In this document: piece by piece, positions 9,369 to 17,179 of the stretch
Layout: each line of letters begins with the position of its first letter
Numbering within the stretch: position 1 is the first letter of the stretch
Origin: Streptomyces xantholiticus
GTDB lineage: Bacteria > Actinomycetota > Actinomycetes > Streptomycetales > Streptomycetaceae
DNA length: 64,000 nucleotides
NCBI RefSeq assembly: GCF_014651015.1
Contig: NZ_BMWB01000027.1
Location: 19,956-83,955 of the forward strand
Reading direction: 5' to 3'
Position numbers and translations under genes: made by a program
Notes under the pieces: model-generated
Told to the model about the DNA's origin: nothing
Databases searched by the model: none
Seen by the model: only the letters and a program-made list of their open reading frames with translations

Positions 9369-9917
9369 TCAGTCCTCCATGCCCTCGGCGGCGCGCTTCT
9401 CGCGCAGCTCCCGGATCGCCCGGCGCCTGGCCAGCCGGTGTGTGCGCCGGATCTGTGCCTCCTGGTAGCGCCGCTGATCCCGCTCCGTCTCCGGAAGCAC
9501 GGGAGGTACGGGCCGGGGCTTGCCGTCCGCGTCCACTGCGGCGAAGACGAGATAGGCGCTACCGACCTGCTGGGCGGGCGTCGATTCGTTCCAGCGCTCG
9601 GCCATGACCCGTACGCCGACCTCCATCGAGGACCGGCCCGTCCAGTTGACCTGTGCCTTCACATGGACCAGGTCGCCCACCCTGACCGGCTCGAGGAAAA
9701 CCATCTCGTCCATCGAGGCCGTGACCGCGGGCCCGCCCGAGTGCCGACCCGCAACCGCTCCGGCGGCGTCGTCCACCAGCTTCATGATCACGCCGCCGTG
9801 CACGGTGCCGAGGAGATTCGTGTCACTTCCGGTCATGATGTGGCTCAGGGTGGTACGGGACGCCGAAGTGGGCTTGCCCGGAATTTCATCCTCCGGGCGC
9901 AGGGCCTGAACTGTCAT
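9369..9917 (-). CDS. Acyl-CoA thioesterase (hotdog fold, BFIT/BACH type)
   Basis: A single-hotdog-domain acyl-CoA thioesterase of 182 residues, expected to hydrolyse acyl-CoA to free acid and CoA in the cytoplasm. The signature is the HGG loop followed by Asp residues (GTVHGGVIMKLVDDAAG), where the glycine turn caps the active-site helix. The C-terminal ~35 residues are Arg-rich. The start is ATG 9917; an in-frame ATG at 9929 would add only four residues. It is divergent from LCP 5 with 108 bp between them and shows no functional tie to the LCP genes. Substrate chain length is unknown. Confidence 0.85.
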   Translation of the reverse strand: MTVQALRPEDEIPGKPTSASRTTLSHIMTGSDTNLLGTVHGGVIMKLVDDAAGAVAGRHSGGPAVTASMDEMVFLEPVRVGDLVHVKAQVNWTGRSSMEVGVRVMAERWNESTPAQQVGSAYLVFAAVDADGKPRPVPPVLPETERDQRRYQEAQIRRTHRLARRRAIRELREKRAAEGMED

Positions 9918-10025
9918 GCCGTCCACCATATGCCTGGCCGGAAATGCATCAGCTTCGCTACAGCCCTGGTGCGATTCCTCACCCACCCTGTCTGGGCGAC
10001 CGCCCCGCCCTGCACACTGTTCGGC

Positions 10026-11297
10026 ATGAATGACTGGCCCGAGGGATGGACCGCCGACCGCGGCGACGGCAATGCACGCGGCTACGGGCATGGCAGCGCC
10101 GGTGCTCAGCCGGAGGGCGCGCGCGTCATGCGCCACGTCCAGCGACCGGCCGCACCACAGCGCGGCAGCGTCCCCCCTCAGCAGCGCGGTTACGACCAGG
10201 ACTACGCGGAGCCGGGGTACGACAGCGGCTACAACACGGGCCAGGTCTACAGCGGCGCGGGCCGCGGTGGCGGCGGCATCCCCCCGCAGGGCGCCCCGTA
10301 CCGGCAGCCCGGCCCGGCGCCCGACTGGCGCCGAAGGATCAAGGTCGGTTCGATCGTCGTGCTCGTGGCCGTCCTCGGCACGGCCATCGGAACGTACTTC
10401 TGGGCCGACTCCAAGGTGCGGCGCGAGGTGGACCTCTCCAAGGTCATCGAGCGGCCCGCCGAGGGTGACTGCACGACGTACCTGATCGTCGGCTCGGACA
10501 GCCGTGAGGGCCTGTCGGCCGATGACAAGAAGCGGCTGCGCACCGGCTCCGCCGAGGGCAAGCGCACCGACTCCATGATGATCCTCGCCGCGTGCGGCAG
10601 CGGGAACACGATGGTGTCGCTCCCCCGTGACTCGGACGTCGAGATACCGACGTTCGTCGGCTCGGAGTCCGGCAAGACGTTCCCGGGCACAGGTCGCCGG
10701 GTCAAGCTCAACGCGGCCTACGCGGAGGACGGCCCGGAGCTGCTCGTGCGCACGGTCGAGCACAACACCGGTCTGCGCATCGACCACTACGCGGAGATCG
10801 GCTTCGCCGGCTTCGCGAACATCGTGGACGCGCTCGGCGGTGTCGAGATGGACATCGAGAAGGGTTTCAAGGACAAGAATTCCGGCGCCGACTTCGAGGC
10901 CGGGAAGCAGACGCTCGACGGCGAGCAGGCCCTGGCGTTCGTCCGCACCCGCTACGCGTTCGCGGGCAGTGACCTGGACCGGACGAAGAACCAGCAGAAG
11001 TTCCTCTCGACGCTGGCCAACCAGGCAGCGACCCCGGGCACGGTCCTCAACCCGTTCAAGCTGTACCCGACGCTGGGCGCGGGGCTCGACACCCTGGTCG
11101 TCGACAAGGACATGTCCCTGTGGGACCTGGGGTCGATGTTCTTCGCGATGAAGGGCGTCAGCAGCGGCGACGGCACGTCGATGAACATGCCGATCTCCGG
11201 CAGCCGCGGCGGCAACCTCGTCTGGGACAAGGCGAAGGTGCAGCAGCTGGTCAAGCAGATCCAGAACGACGAGAAGGTCACGGTCTCCGACAAGTGA
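10026..11297 (+). CDS. LCP family protein 5 (no LytR_C domain)
   Basis: A 423-residue LCP protein starting at ATG 10026. The cytoplasmic N-terminus (1-100) is Gly/Tyr/Gln-rich with repeated Tyr-Asp/Tyr-Ser pairs, unlike the Ala/Arg-rich tails of its neighbours. The membrane helix is ~105-128 and the LCP domain begins ~151 (YLIVGSDSREG). It keeps SLPRDSDVEIP, the RxKLNAAY segment and GEQALAFVRTRY. It ends shortly after the LCP domain. Tyr-rich tails resemble segments phosphorylated or protein-bound in other actinobacterial wall enzymes, but nothing here proves that. Confidence 0.9.
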   Translation: MNDWPEGWTADRGDGNARGYGHGSAGAQPEGARVMRHVQRPAAPQRGSVPPQQRGYDQDYAEPGYDSGYNTGQVYSGAGRGGGGIPPQGAPYRQPGPAPDWRRRIKVGSIVVLVAVLGTAIGTYFWADSKVRREVDLSKVIERPAEGDCTTYLIVGSDSREGLSADDKKRLRTGSAEGKRTDSMMILAACGSGNTMVSLPRDSDVEIPTFVGSESGKTFPGTGRRVKLNAAYAEDGPELLVRTVEHNTGLRIDHYAEIGFAGFANIVDALGGVEMDIEKGFKDKNSGADFEAGKQTLDGEQALAFVRTRYAFAGSDLDRTKNQQKFLSTLANQAATPGTVLNPFKLYPTLGAGLDTLVVDKDMSLWDLGSMFFAMKGVSSGDGTSMNMPISGSRGGNLVWDKAKVQQLVKQIQNDEKVTVSDK

Positions 11298-11306
11298 CGG
11301 CCGACA

Positions 11307-11339
11307 GCCGTCTCCTGCCACCCGGTGACAGGAGACGGC
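11307..11339. terminator. Bidirectional terminator between LCP 5 and lectin gene
   Basis: A perfect 11-bp stem (11307-11317 with 11329-11339) with an 11-nt loop lies just after the LCP 5 stop and just beyond the lectin stop on the other strand, so it can serve both convergent genes. There is no long U-tract, as is common in Streptomyces. Confidence 0.7.
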
Positions 11340-11354
11340 GCCGGGCAGGAAGGC

Positions 11355-12437
11355 TCAGGCGCAGGAGCCGAACGTCGGGCTCGTGTTCGCGATGTAGACA
11401 GTCGCACCGCCGCTCGGGTCGTCCTTGACCGGGACGGTGACGGTGTCATCGGCCGTCCACGGGAAGCCGTGCGCGTCGAACGTCCAGGTGCCGGTCACCT
11501 TCTTCGCCAGCACCGACAAGGTCACCCAGCCGTAGTGCCCGGAGGGTACGGCCACCTGGACGCCGTCGCCGACCGTTGTCGAGCCCTGCCAGATGTTGCT
11601 GAAGGTCAGGCTCGAGGTGACGGATGCCATCAGGGGCGAGGCCCCGCCGGTGCCGGCGGTCGACGACAGCATCGTCGTGATGCTGCTCGACCAGCCGGTC
11701 GTCTCGTTCACCGAGAACGTCTGCGAGACCGGTGAGCCGGTGTTGTTGTACCAGACCGCGGAGGCACAGACCGTCGGCAGCGGGGCGGCCGGAGCCTCGC
11801 TCCCAAGCACCCAGGAACAGCTGGACGGATCCTTCTGGCACATCCGGGCGCCGCGGTCCACGGCCAGGTTCCAGGCGGCCTGCGACGTGGTGGTCCACCG
11901 CTGGTTGGTGCCGCCGTGGCAGTTGGACTTCCCGGTCCACGCGTCGTCGTACTGGGCGTTGGCCACCAGGTCGAGGCACGAGTGGTCGCTCGCGCTGCGG
12001 ATCATGAATACGGAGTTCGATCCGGCGACCGGCTGGAAGTACCACTTCTGGCCGGCCTGGCCGCGGCACGTCTGCTGACGCAGGGCGGGCCAGCCGAGCT
12101 CGACGCACTTTCCCGTCGCGTCGTTCAGGATGGTGAAGGTGGCCTCCGCCGGGTCGACGTTGAGGCTCCAGGACTGGTGGTGCCCGGGTGCGGAGTTGGT
12201 GACGATGAAGGCCCCGTCCCCGGTCGAGCCGTTCTGCACGTCGAGGTGCCGGCCGTTGCTCGCGGATGTGATGGTCTCGCACCGCAACGGGGAGTCGCAG
12301 TTCCCGGCCGCCTGCGCGGCGGGCATCGCGAGCGGGGACATCATGATGCCGAGAGCGATGCAGCATGTTGCCAGCACCGCGGCGAGTAAGCGCAGACGGG
12401 CGGACGATGTGGTGGTGGGTCTCTCGTTGGCTGTCAT
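11355..12437 (-). CDS. Secreted ricin-type beta-trefoil lectin with C-terminal beta-rich, possibly aerolysin-like module
   Basis: A 360-residue exported protein. The signal peptide ends at a canonical AQA-AG site near residue 43. Residues ~45-180 form a ricin-B beta-trefoil with three QxW marks (QSW, QKW, QRW) and paired cysteines, predicting galactose- or polysaccharide-binding repeats. After a linker, residues ~225-358 are rich in Ser/Thr/Gly/Val with alternating polar and hydrophobic residues, beginning YNNTGSPVSQTFSVNETTGW. This resembles the insertion/stem region of aerolysin/ETX-MTX2 pore-forming proteins. The two-part layout matches the fungal haemolytic lectin LSL. The trefoil is secure; the pore-forming assignment is inference. 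ATG 12437. Confidence 0.8.
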   Translation of the reverse strand: MTANERPTTTSSARLRLLAAVLATCCIALGIMMSPLAMPAAQAAGNCDSPLRCETITSASNGRHLDVQNGSTGDGAFIVTNSAPGHHQSWSLNVDPAEATFTILNDATGKCVELGWPALRQQTCRGQAGQKWYFQPVAGSNSVFMIRSASDHSCLDLVANAQYDDAWTGKSNCHGGTNQRWTTTSQAAWNLAVDRGARMCQKDPSSCSWVLGSEAPAAPLPTVCASAVWYNNTGSPVSQTFSVNETTGWSSSITTMLSSTAGTGGASPLMASVTSSLTFSNIWQGSTTVGDGVQVAVPSGHYGWVTLSVLAKKVTGTWTFDAHGFPWTADDTVTVPVKDDPSGGATVYIANTSPTFGSCA

Positions 12438-12682
12438 GCGCCCGAGTCTGCCTGGCGGCCCGGGCGAATGTAGAGACTATTTCTAGAAGAACTTTCTAGT
12501 CTTTCGGCCACTCCGAGCGGGTGGGGGACCCCCGGTCACCGACCGACCGGCAGGAAGATCCGCTTTCCGGTCACCGACCGACCGGCAGGAAGATCCGCTT
12601 TCCGGTGCCACGTCACCGATGAGTTCCGGCAGCCCACATCGTCTACTGGGACAAGAACCTACGACTTCTGTGGAGAGCGGAC
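12438..12682. promoter_or_regulatory. Divergent intergenic region, lectin / reductase
   Basis: The region has an unusually AT-rich spot for this genome around 12472-12505. There a TTCTAGAA palindrome (12481-12488) is followed by a second TTTCTAG copy about 13 bp on, a plausible operator or promoter element for the lectin gene. A 35-bp tandem repeat follows at 12534-12603. Confidence 0.35.
12534..12603. repeat. Perfect 35-bp tandem duplication
   Basis: Two identical 35-bp units, 12534-12568 and 12569-12603, lie head to tail upstream of the reductase gene. Each contains CACCGACCGACCGGCAGG. They encode nothing. Confidence 0.9.
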
Positions 12683-13300
12683 ATGAGGAAGATCATCGCG
12701 CAGCTGTTCATCTCGGTCGACGGCGTTGTGGAGGCGCCGCACGAGTGGCACTTCCCCTACTTCAACGACCAGATGGGGGCCGCCGTCGACACCGCTCTCG
12801 GTGGAGCCGACACCTTGATCCTCGGCCGTAAGACCTACGACAGCTTCGCCGGCGCCTGGCCTGAGCGCGAGGCCGCCGGCGGCGAGGACGCCCCCTTCGC
12901 CAAGGCCCTCGGCGACGCCCGGAAGATCGTCGTCTCCCACCAGCAGCTCGAGTTCAACTGGCGGAACTCCGAGCAGCACAAGGGCGACCTGATCGGGGCC
13001 GTCACCGCGCTGAAGAACGAACCCGGCGACAGCCCGATCGGCATCAGCGGCTCGGTCTCCGTGGTCCGGCAGCTGCTGGCCGCGGGTCTGCTGGACGAGC
13101 TGAACCTGCTGGTGCACCCGATCGCCGTCCGTAAAGGTATGCGGCTCTTCGACGAGGGCGAGACATCGGTCCCGCTGAAGCTGCTCTCCTCCGAGGCCTT
13201 CGAGACGGGCGTCCTCAACCTCTTCTACGGCCCGGCCGAGCCGGCCGGCGAGGCGACGTACGACGACGCCAAGGCCCATCTGTCCGGGCCCGAGCAGTGA
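12683..13300 (+). CDS. Dihydrofolate reductase family protein (RibD C-terminal-like)
   Basis: A 205-residue protein of the bacterial DHFR-like/RibD reductase family, cytoplasmic and presumed NADPH-dependent. It opens RKIIAQLFISVDGVVEAP, the usual start of this family, and contains LILGRKTYDSF (nucleotide-binding turn) and a GSVSVVRQLLAAGLLDEL segment corresponding to the conserved GG..L...L..GLvDEl motif. In this copy the usual GG is GS. Family members are frequently annotated as deaminase-reductases, but the physiological substrate is unknown. The start is ATG 12683 after GAGAGCGGAC. It is followed by the sigma factor 200 bp away, without obvious linkage. Confidence 0.85.
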   Translation: MRKIIAQLFISVDGVVEAPHEWHFPYFNDQMGAAVDTALGGADTLILGRKTYDSFAGAWPEREAAGGEDAPFAKALGDARKIVVSHQQLEFNWRNSEQHKGDLIGAVTALKNEPGDSPIGISGSVSVVRQLLAAGLLDELNLLVHPIAVRKGMRLFDEGETSVPLKLLSSEAFETGVLNLFYGPAEPAGEATYDDAKAHLSGPEQ

Positions 13301-13501
13301 CGGATCCCGGACCCGGCAAGGGACGGGGGCCGGATCGGCCGGGCCGGTTCCCGGGCGTGCGCGTCCCGAAGTCCGCCTACGCGGTGGGGTGAGGCCGAGC
13401 TGCGGGCCCCCGGGCCGTCGCCTCCTGAAGGCCCTGCTCGGCCGCCATCGCGGCGAGACGGCCCGATCGCGATCTTTGGTGATCTCATAGCGTAGGCGCT
13501 C

Positions 13502-14395
13502 ATGGACAAGGCACAGCAGTTCGAGGAGCACCGACCGAGGCTGTTCTCGCTGGCGTACCGGATGCTCGGTTCGGCGGCGGAGGCGGAGGACGCCGTGCAG
13601 GACGCCTACCTGCGGTGGCACGGGGCCGAGCCCGGGCAGGTCAGCGCGCCGGGGCCGTGGCTGGCGAAGGTGCTCACGAATCTGTGCCTGAACCGGCTGA
13701 CCTCGGCGCGGATGCGGCGGGTGGAGTACATGGGGCCCTGGCTGCCGGAGCCGGTGCGGACCGATGACGGGACGCTGGGGCCGATGGAGACGGCGGAGCA
13801 GCGCGAGGCGGTGTCGCTGGCGATGCTGGTACTGATGGAGCGTTTGACGCCGCCGGAGCGCGCGACGGTGGTGCTGCGGGACGCCTTCCGCTACAGCCAC
13901 CGGGACATCGCCGGTGTGATCGGCTGCTCGGAGGCGAACGCGCGGCAGCTGTACCGCAGGGCGAAGCAGCACCTGACGGGCGGCCGGGAGAAACTCGTGT
14001 CGCCCCGGGAGTCGAGCAGCGGGCTGCTGACCCGGTTCCTGGACGCGGCGGCGCAGGGGTCGATGACGCAGTTGGAGGCGCTGCTCGCCGACGACGTGGT
14101 CGCCTGGTCGGACGGCGGCGGCAAGGTCTCTGCGGCGCGGCGGCCGGTCGTCGGCCGCGAGAAGGTGGCCCGGTTCCTGGCAGGCCTGGTCGCCCGGTTC
14201 GCGGCCGGGGTGCGGATGGAGATCGTCGAGGCGAACGGCAGCGCGGTGGTGCTCGGCCGAGAGGACGGCGCCCTGACCTCGTTGAGCGCCTTGGAGGCCG
14301 GCGAGGCGGGCATCATCGGGATCCGGATCGTCCGAAACCCGGACAAGCTCGCCTTCCTGGCCAGTCAGCTGCGGGAGCCGTCACAGAACGGCTGA
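13502..14395 (+). CDS. ECF41-type RNA polymerase sigma factor (SigJ-like)
   Basis: A 297-residue ECF sigma factor of the ECF41 group. Region 2 (residues ~7-75, LFSLAYRMLGS and EAEDAVQDAYLRW) binds core polymerase and the -10 element. Region 4 (~110-165, with a helix-turn-helix YSHRDIAGVIGCSEANARQ) reads the -35. The interdomain YMGPWLPEP, then DGGGK and NPDKL in the SnoaL-like C-terminal extension (~175-290), are the diagnostic ECF41 motifs. In this group the extension acts as a built-in regulator, so no separate anti-sigma is expected and none is present. ATG 13502. The downstream SDR gene, 46 bp away, is the usual kind of ECF41 target. Confidence 0.93.
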   Translation: MDKAQQFEEHRPRLFSLAYRMLGSAAEAEDAVQDAYLRWHGAEPGQVSAPGPWLAKVLTNLCLNRLTSARMRRVEYMGPWLPEPVRTDDGTLGPMETAEQREAVSLAMLVLMERLTPPERATVVLRDAFRYSHRDIAGVIGCSEANARQLYRRAKQHLTGGREKLVSPRESSSGLLTRFLDAAAQGSMTQLEALLADDVVAWSDGGGKVSAARRPVVGREKVARFLAGLVARFAAGVRMEIVEANGSAVVLGREDGALTSLSALEAGEAGIIGIRIVRNPDKLAFLASQLREPSQNG

Positions 14396-14441
14396 GTCGT
14401 CGGTTCCTCATCAGTGACAGCGACACAAGAAGGGCTGACCG

Positions 14442-15218
14442 ATGAAGAACGACGCGATCATGGTGACCGGTGCGACGGGCACACTCGGCCGCGAGGTGCT
14501 GGAACGGGTACGCCGCACGGGGCGGCCGGTGCGGGCGCTCAGCCGCAGGGCGGTGCTCCCGGACGACGCGGGAGTGGCCTGGTACACCGGTGACCTGGCG
14601 AAGGGAGTGGGACTGGACGAGGCGTTCGCCGGGGTCCGTACGATCATTCACTGCGCGACCGACATCCGGCACTTCAAGCGCGACATCCCGGCCTTCCACC
14701 ATCTGCTGGAGTCCGCGAAGCGGGCCGGGGTCGAGCACGTCGTCAACGTCTCCATCGTCGGGACGGACCGGATCCCGTACCCCTACTACCGGATCAAGCT
14801 GGAAGGGGAGCGCCTGCTGGCGGCCTCGGGAATCGGCTGGACCAATCTGCGCGCGACGCAGTTCCCCGGGCTGCTGGACACCGTCTTCACCGTCCTGTCC
14901 AAGCTGCCCGTGTTCGTCGTGCCGACCCGTACCGTCTGCCAGCCCGTCGACCCCCGCGAAGTCGCGGACCGACTCGTCGAATTGGCGCTGGACGGGCCGG
15001 CCGGTCAGGTGCCGGACCTGGCCGGGCCGGCGGTGCACACGGTGGACCGGCTGGCCAGGACCTGGCTGCGGGCGGCGGGCAAGCGCCGCCTCGTCCTGCC
15101 GGTGTTCGTCCCGGGGAAGGCCGGCGCGGGGTTCCGTTCCGGGGCCCTGACCGCACCCGACCGGGCGGTGGGCAGGCGGACCTGGGAGGAGTACCTCGCC
15201 GAGAAGGTCACCCGCTGA
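14442..15218 (+). CDS. SDR/NmrA-type NAD(P)-binding oxidoreductase or epimerase
   Basis: A 258-residue atypical short-chain dehydrogenase. The Rossmann motif is at the N-terminus (VTGATGTLGREVLERV), followed by an Arg-rich loop (RALSRRAV) expected to favour NADP(H). The catalytic Tyr-x-x-x-Lys is YYRIKLEGE near residues 112-120. ECF41 sigma factors are typically encoded beside a carboxymuconolactone decarboxylase, oxidoreductase or epimerase, and this gene fits the oxidoreductase/epimerase class, so transcription by the upstream sigma factor is likely. Substrate unknown. The start is ATG 14442 after AAGAAGGGCTGACCG. A strong terminator follows. Confidence 0.87.
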   Translation: MKNDAIMVTGATGTLGREVLERVRRTGRPVRALSRRAVLPDDAGVAWYTGDLAKGVGLDEAFAGVRTIIHCATDIRHFKRDIPAFHHLLESAKRAGVEHVVNVSIVGTDRIPYPYYRIKLEGERLLAASGIGWTNLRATQFPGLLDTVFTVLSKLPVFVVPTRTVCQPVDPREVADRLVELALDGPAGQVPDLAGPAVHTVDRLARTWLRAAGKRRLVLPVFVPGKAGAGFRSGALTAPDRAVGRRTWEEYLAEKVTR

Positions 15219-15231
15219 CGTCGACGCACCT

Positions 15232-15278
15232 GCGAACACCACGGCCCCCGGCGTGACGCCGGGGGCCGTGGTGTTCGC
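15232..15278 (+). terminator. Strong intrinsic-type terminator after the ECF41 operon
   Basis: A 23-bp perfect stem (15232-15254 with 15256-15278) with a near-zero formal loop, so the hairpin tip opens to about 5 nt. It lies 13 bp past the SDR stop and 18 bp before the stranded 3' end of the acyl-CoA dehydrogenase gene, and can stop transcription from both sides. Confidence 0.9.
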
Positions 15279-15295
15279 ACGGCGAAGCCGTCCCG

Positions 15296-15359
15296 CTAGG
15301 GCAGGTTCCGCGCCATGACTATCCGCTGGACCTGGTTCGTTCCCTCGTAGATCTGCGTG
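15296..15359 (-). pseudogene. Stranded 3' end of acyl-CoA dehydrogenase gene (left attachment duplicate)
   Basis: Reading the complement gives TQIYEGTNQVQRIVMARNLP and a stop, identical in protein to the last 20 residues of the complete dehydrogenase that ends at 18500. At DNA level the two copies differ at 8 of 64 positions, all synonymous, and share an uninterrupted 23-bp block (15312-15334 and 18516-18538). This copy uses GC-rich codons (TAC, GAG, AAC, CGG, CTG), as expected for the original chromosomal sequence. Similarity stops abruptly at 15359. It is read as one attachment site of an element inserted into the gene. Confidence 0.9.
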
Positions 15360-15620
15360 CTTCACCGGTCATACGTCGCTGACCTGCACGGACACCCCTC
15401 TTGGTAGAGCCCTCCCCAGCATTTCCCCGTGATCGTCAGGAGTCCACCCAGGTCGGCGGGGTACTGGCGGCAGCCTCCCCGACCAGTCGGAGGAGCGGCA
15501 GGCTCCGGGGGGTTTCGCGGTTTCCCGTTCCGTCAACCGTGATCGCTTGACCCGCGCGCCCTGGCCTCGGGAGCATCAACCCAGCGGGGTACTGGCAGCA
15601 CGGGAGAGGGAACCCAGACC
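15360..15620. other. Element leader region without recognised gene
   Basis: About 260 bp between the left attachment duplicate and the first element gene. No convincing coding frame was seen. It must hold the promoter for the + strand operon, but no clear -35/-10 pair could be fixed by eye. Confidence 0.4.
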
Positions 15621-15812
15621 ATGAAGGTCACCAAGCTGGTCAGCACGTGCGACATCAAAGACTGCCCGACGATCTACGCAACGGATCGCGGCACGCTCTT
15701 GGTCCAGGGGGAGACTCCGACCGACCACGGGCTTCGGATTCCCGCTCACGAAACCCTGGTCGAGATCCCGATGGAACTGATCCAGAAGGCCATCCGTGAC
15801 AACCTCATCTAG
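15621..15812 (+). CDS. Small conserved protein of actinomycete integrative elements
   Basis: A 63-residue protein with an early CDIKDC pair of cysteines, a TDRGTLLVQGETPTDH core and an acidic/hydrophobic end (VEIPMELIQKAI). Similar small proteins are commonly encoded just ahead of DUF6879 and XRE/DUF5753 genes in Streptomyces genomes; their function is not known. It starts at ATG 15621 behind a GGGAGAGGGAACC site. Its last 17 bases overlap the start of the DUF6879 gene, so the two are translationally coupled. The two cysteines might bind metal or form a bridge, but there is no canonical zinc motif. Confidence 0.7.
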   Translation: MKVTKLVSTCDIKDCPTIYATDRGTLLVQGETPTDHGLRIPAHETLVEIPMELIQKAIRDNLI

Positions 15813-16320
15813 GACCCTCGGCGACCTCTTCGACACGTTCCAGCGTGAGGCGTTCCGGCTCGAAACCCTCGACGACTACAGCAAGTCGGGGAACGTCGAT
15901 GCCTATCACGCGTTCCTGGCCGGGGAGCCGCAGCCGGACGACTACAACGCGGGCTGGGTCGAAGAACTCCGCTCACACACCGGAAAAGGGAAACGGGTCT
16001 ACCGGGTTCACATTCTGCGCCGCCCGCTCACGGACTATCTTAGGTTCGAACTCGGGTGGGGGTACCAGAAGAACATGTCCGGGGGTGAGGAGTTCTTCAT
16101 TCTGGACATCACCGACAGGCCGAACCCCCTGCAGAACGTACCTGACTTCTGGCTCTTCGACTCCGAGTTCGTGGCCGTGATGAACTACGACGGCGCCGGA
16201 AAGTACCTGGGCCCGGAAGTCCTGTCATCGGAACGAGCGGCGGAATTCGCCGGGCACCGTGACGCGGCACTCACCCACGCGGAGCCGTTCACGGAATGGT
16301 GGGCCAAGTACGGGGCGTGA
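15796..16320 (+). CDS. DUF6879 family protein
   Basis: A 174-residue protein recognised by the family pattern: an N-terminal FDTFQREAFRLETLDDY helix, GKRVYRVHILRRPLTDYLRFEL in the middle, and NVPDFWLFD plus VAVMNYDGAGKYLGPEV near the C-terminus. Soluble, with no membrane segment. Function unknown. In actinomycetes the family is almost always encoded with an XRE/DUF5753 regulator, as here, suggesting a regulatory or toxin-antitoxin-like pair, but this is unproven. GTG 15796 lies inside the preceding gene, and the stop TGA overlaps the GTG of the next gene (GTGA, 16317-16320), so the three genes are coupled. Confidence 0.8.
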   Translation: MTTSSRTLGDLFDTFQREAFRLETLDDYSKSGNVDAYHAFLAGEPQPDDYNAGWVEELRSHTGKGKRVYRVHILRRPLTDYLRFELGWGYQKNMSGGEEFFILDITDRPNPLQNVPDFWLFDSEFVAVMNYDGAGKYLGPEVLSSERAAEFAGHRDAALTHAEPFTEWWAKYGA

Positions 16321-17147
16321 ACAGAGCACAGCTCGGTGCCGCGCTGCGGGCCCTGCGAGTAGCTTCCGGCAAGGAGGCCAAAGCGGTGGCCCGCAGCGCC
16401 CTCATGTCTCCGTCCAAGCTGTCCAAGATTGAAAACGCGAAGCTCGCGGCCGGCGCGACGGACGTAGAGCGCATCCTGACCGCCATCGGCGTCTCGGATG
16501 AGGTCAAGGCGGAGTACACCGAGGCTGCGCGGGCATCGGCAACCGAGGCAACGGCGTGGCGCCTGCTGAAACGCATCGGAGTCCACAAGGGCCAGCAAGC
16601 CGCCAAGGCCCTTGAAGCCCAGATGTCCACGCTCCGGCTGTTCCAACCGGCCCTGGTGCCCGGCTTGCTCCAGACGCCGGAATACATCCGTGCCATTCTC
16701 CAACGGCACGAGCTGAGTGAAGACTCTCTCACCCGGACCATCAACGGCAGGCTTGAACGTCAAGCGGTCCTCTACGACAACACCAAGTCGCTACGGTTCA
16801 TAATCACAGAGCCTGTCCTACGGTGGCGCATTGTCCCGCCGCAGATGATGGCGGAACAACTTGACCGAATTGTTTCCATTTCTCGCCTATCCCATGTGGA
16901 CATTCACATAATCCCACTTGGGATTCAGCAGCGCGACATTGCGAATCATGCGTTCGTCATCCGCGACAACCGAATGGTCACGGTTGAGACCGTCCACGCT
17001 GAAGTAGTCGTGACGGATCCAAGGGACGTAGGCCTCTACGTCGAGAAGTTCGAGGGATTCGAACGGGTGGCAGTGTCCGGTGACGAAATGCGGAGTCTGG
17101 TCGAAGGTATCCGCAACGACTTTTTGCGGGAACAGGAAACAGGCTAG
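16317..17147 (+). CDS. XRE-family regulator with DUF5753 domain
   Basis: A 276-residue helix-turn-helix protein. Residues ~5-60 form the Cro/C1-type HTH (LGAALRALRVASGKEAKAV, then SPSKLSKIENAK as recognition helix). Residues ~95-270 are a DUF5753 effector-like domain with the hallmark LVPGLLQTPEYIRAIL and an IIPLG segment. The family includes WhiJ-like developmental regulators of Streptomyces and regulators of integrative elements. GTG 16317 overlaps the preceding stop, and an earlier in-frame GTG at 16296 is less likely. Codons in the 3' half are AT-richer than the chromosome (AAC, ATA, ATT), consistent with transfer. It probably controls the element operon, but the target is unknown. Confidence 0.85.
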   Translation: MNRAQLGAALRALRVASGKEAKAVARSALMSPSKLSKIENAKLAAGATDVERILTAIGVSDEVKAEYTEAARASATEATAWRLLKRIGVHKGQQAAKALEAQMSTLRLFQPALVPGLLQTPEYIRAILQRHELSEDSLTRTINGRLERQAVLYDNTKSLRFIITEPVLRWRIVPPQMMAEQLDRIVSISRLSHVDIHIIPLGIQQRDIANHAFVIRDNRMVTVETVHAEVVVTDPRDVGLYVEKFEGFERVAVSGDEMRSLVEGIRNDFLREQETG

Positions 17148-17179
17148 AGCCACATCCATGGACCGCCGAAGATGGCGCC

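Noticed and set aside
14384..14402. CGTCACA...CGTC as an ECF41-type promoter before the SDR gene
   Set aside because: The motif pair resembles the TGTCACA/CGTC type but the spacing is about 12 bp instead of ~16, and the first base differs.
15296..15359. tRNA gene as the integration target
   Set aside because: No cloverleaf or tRNA 3' end was found; the duplicated sequence is a dehydrogenase gene end.
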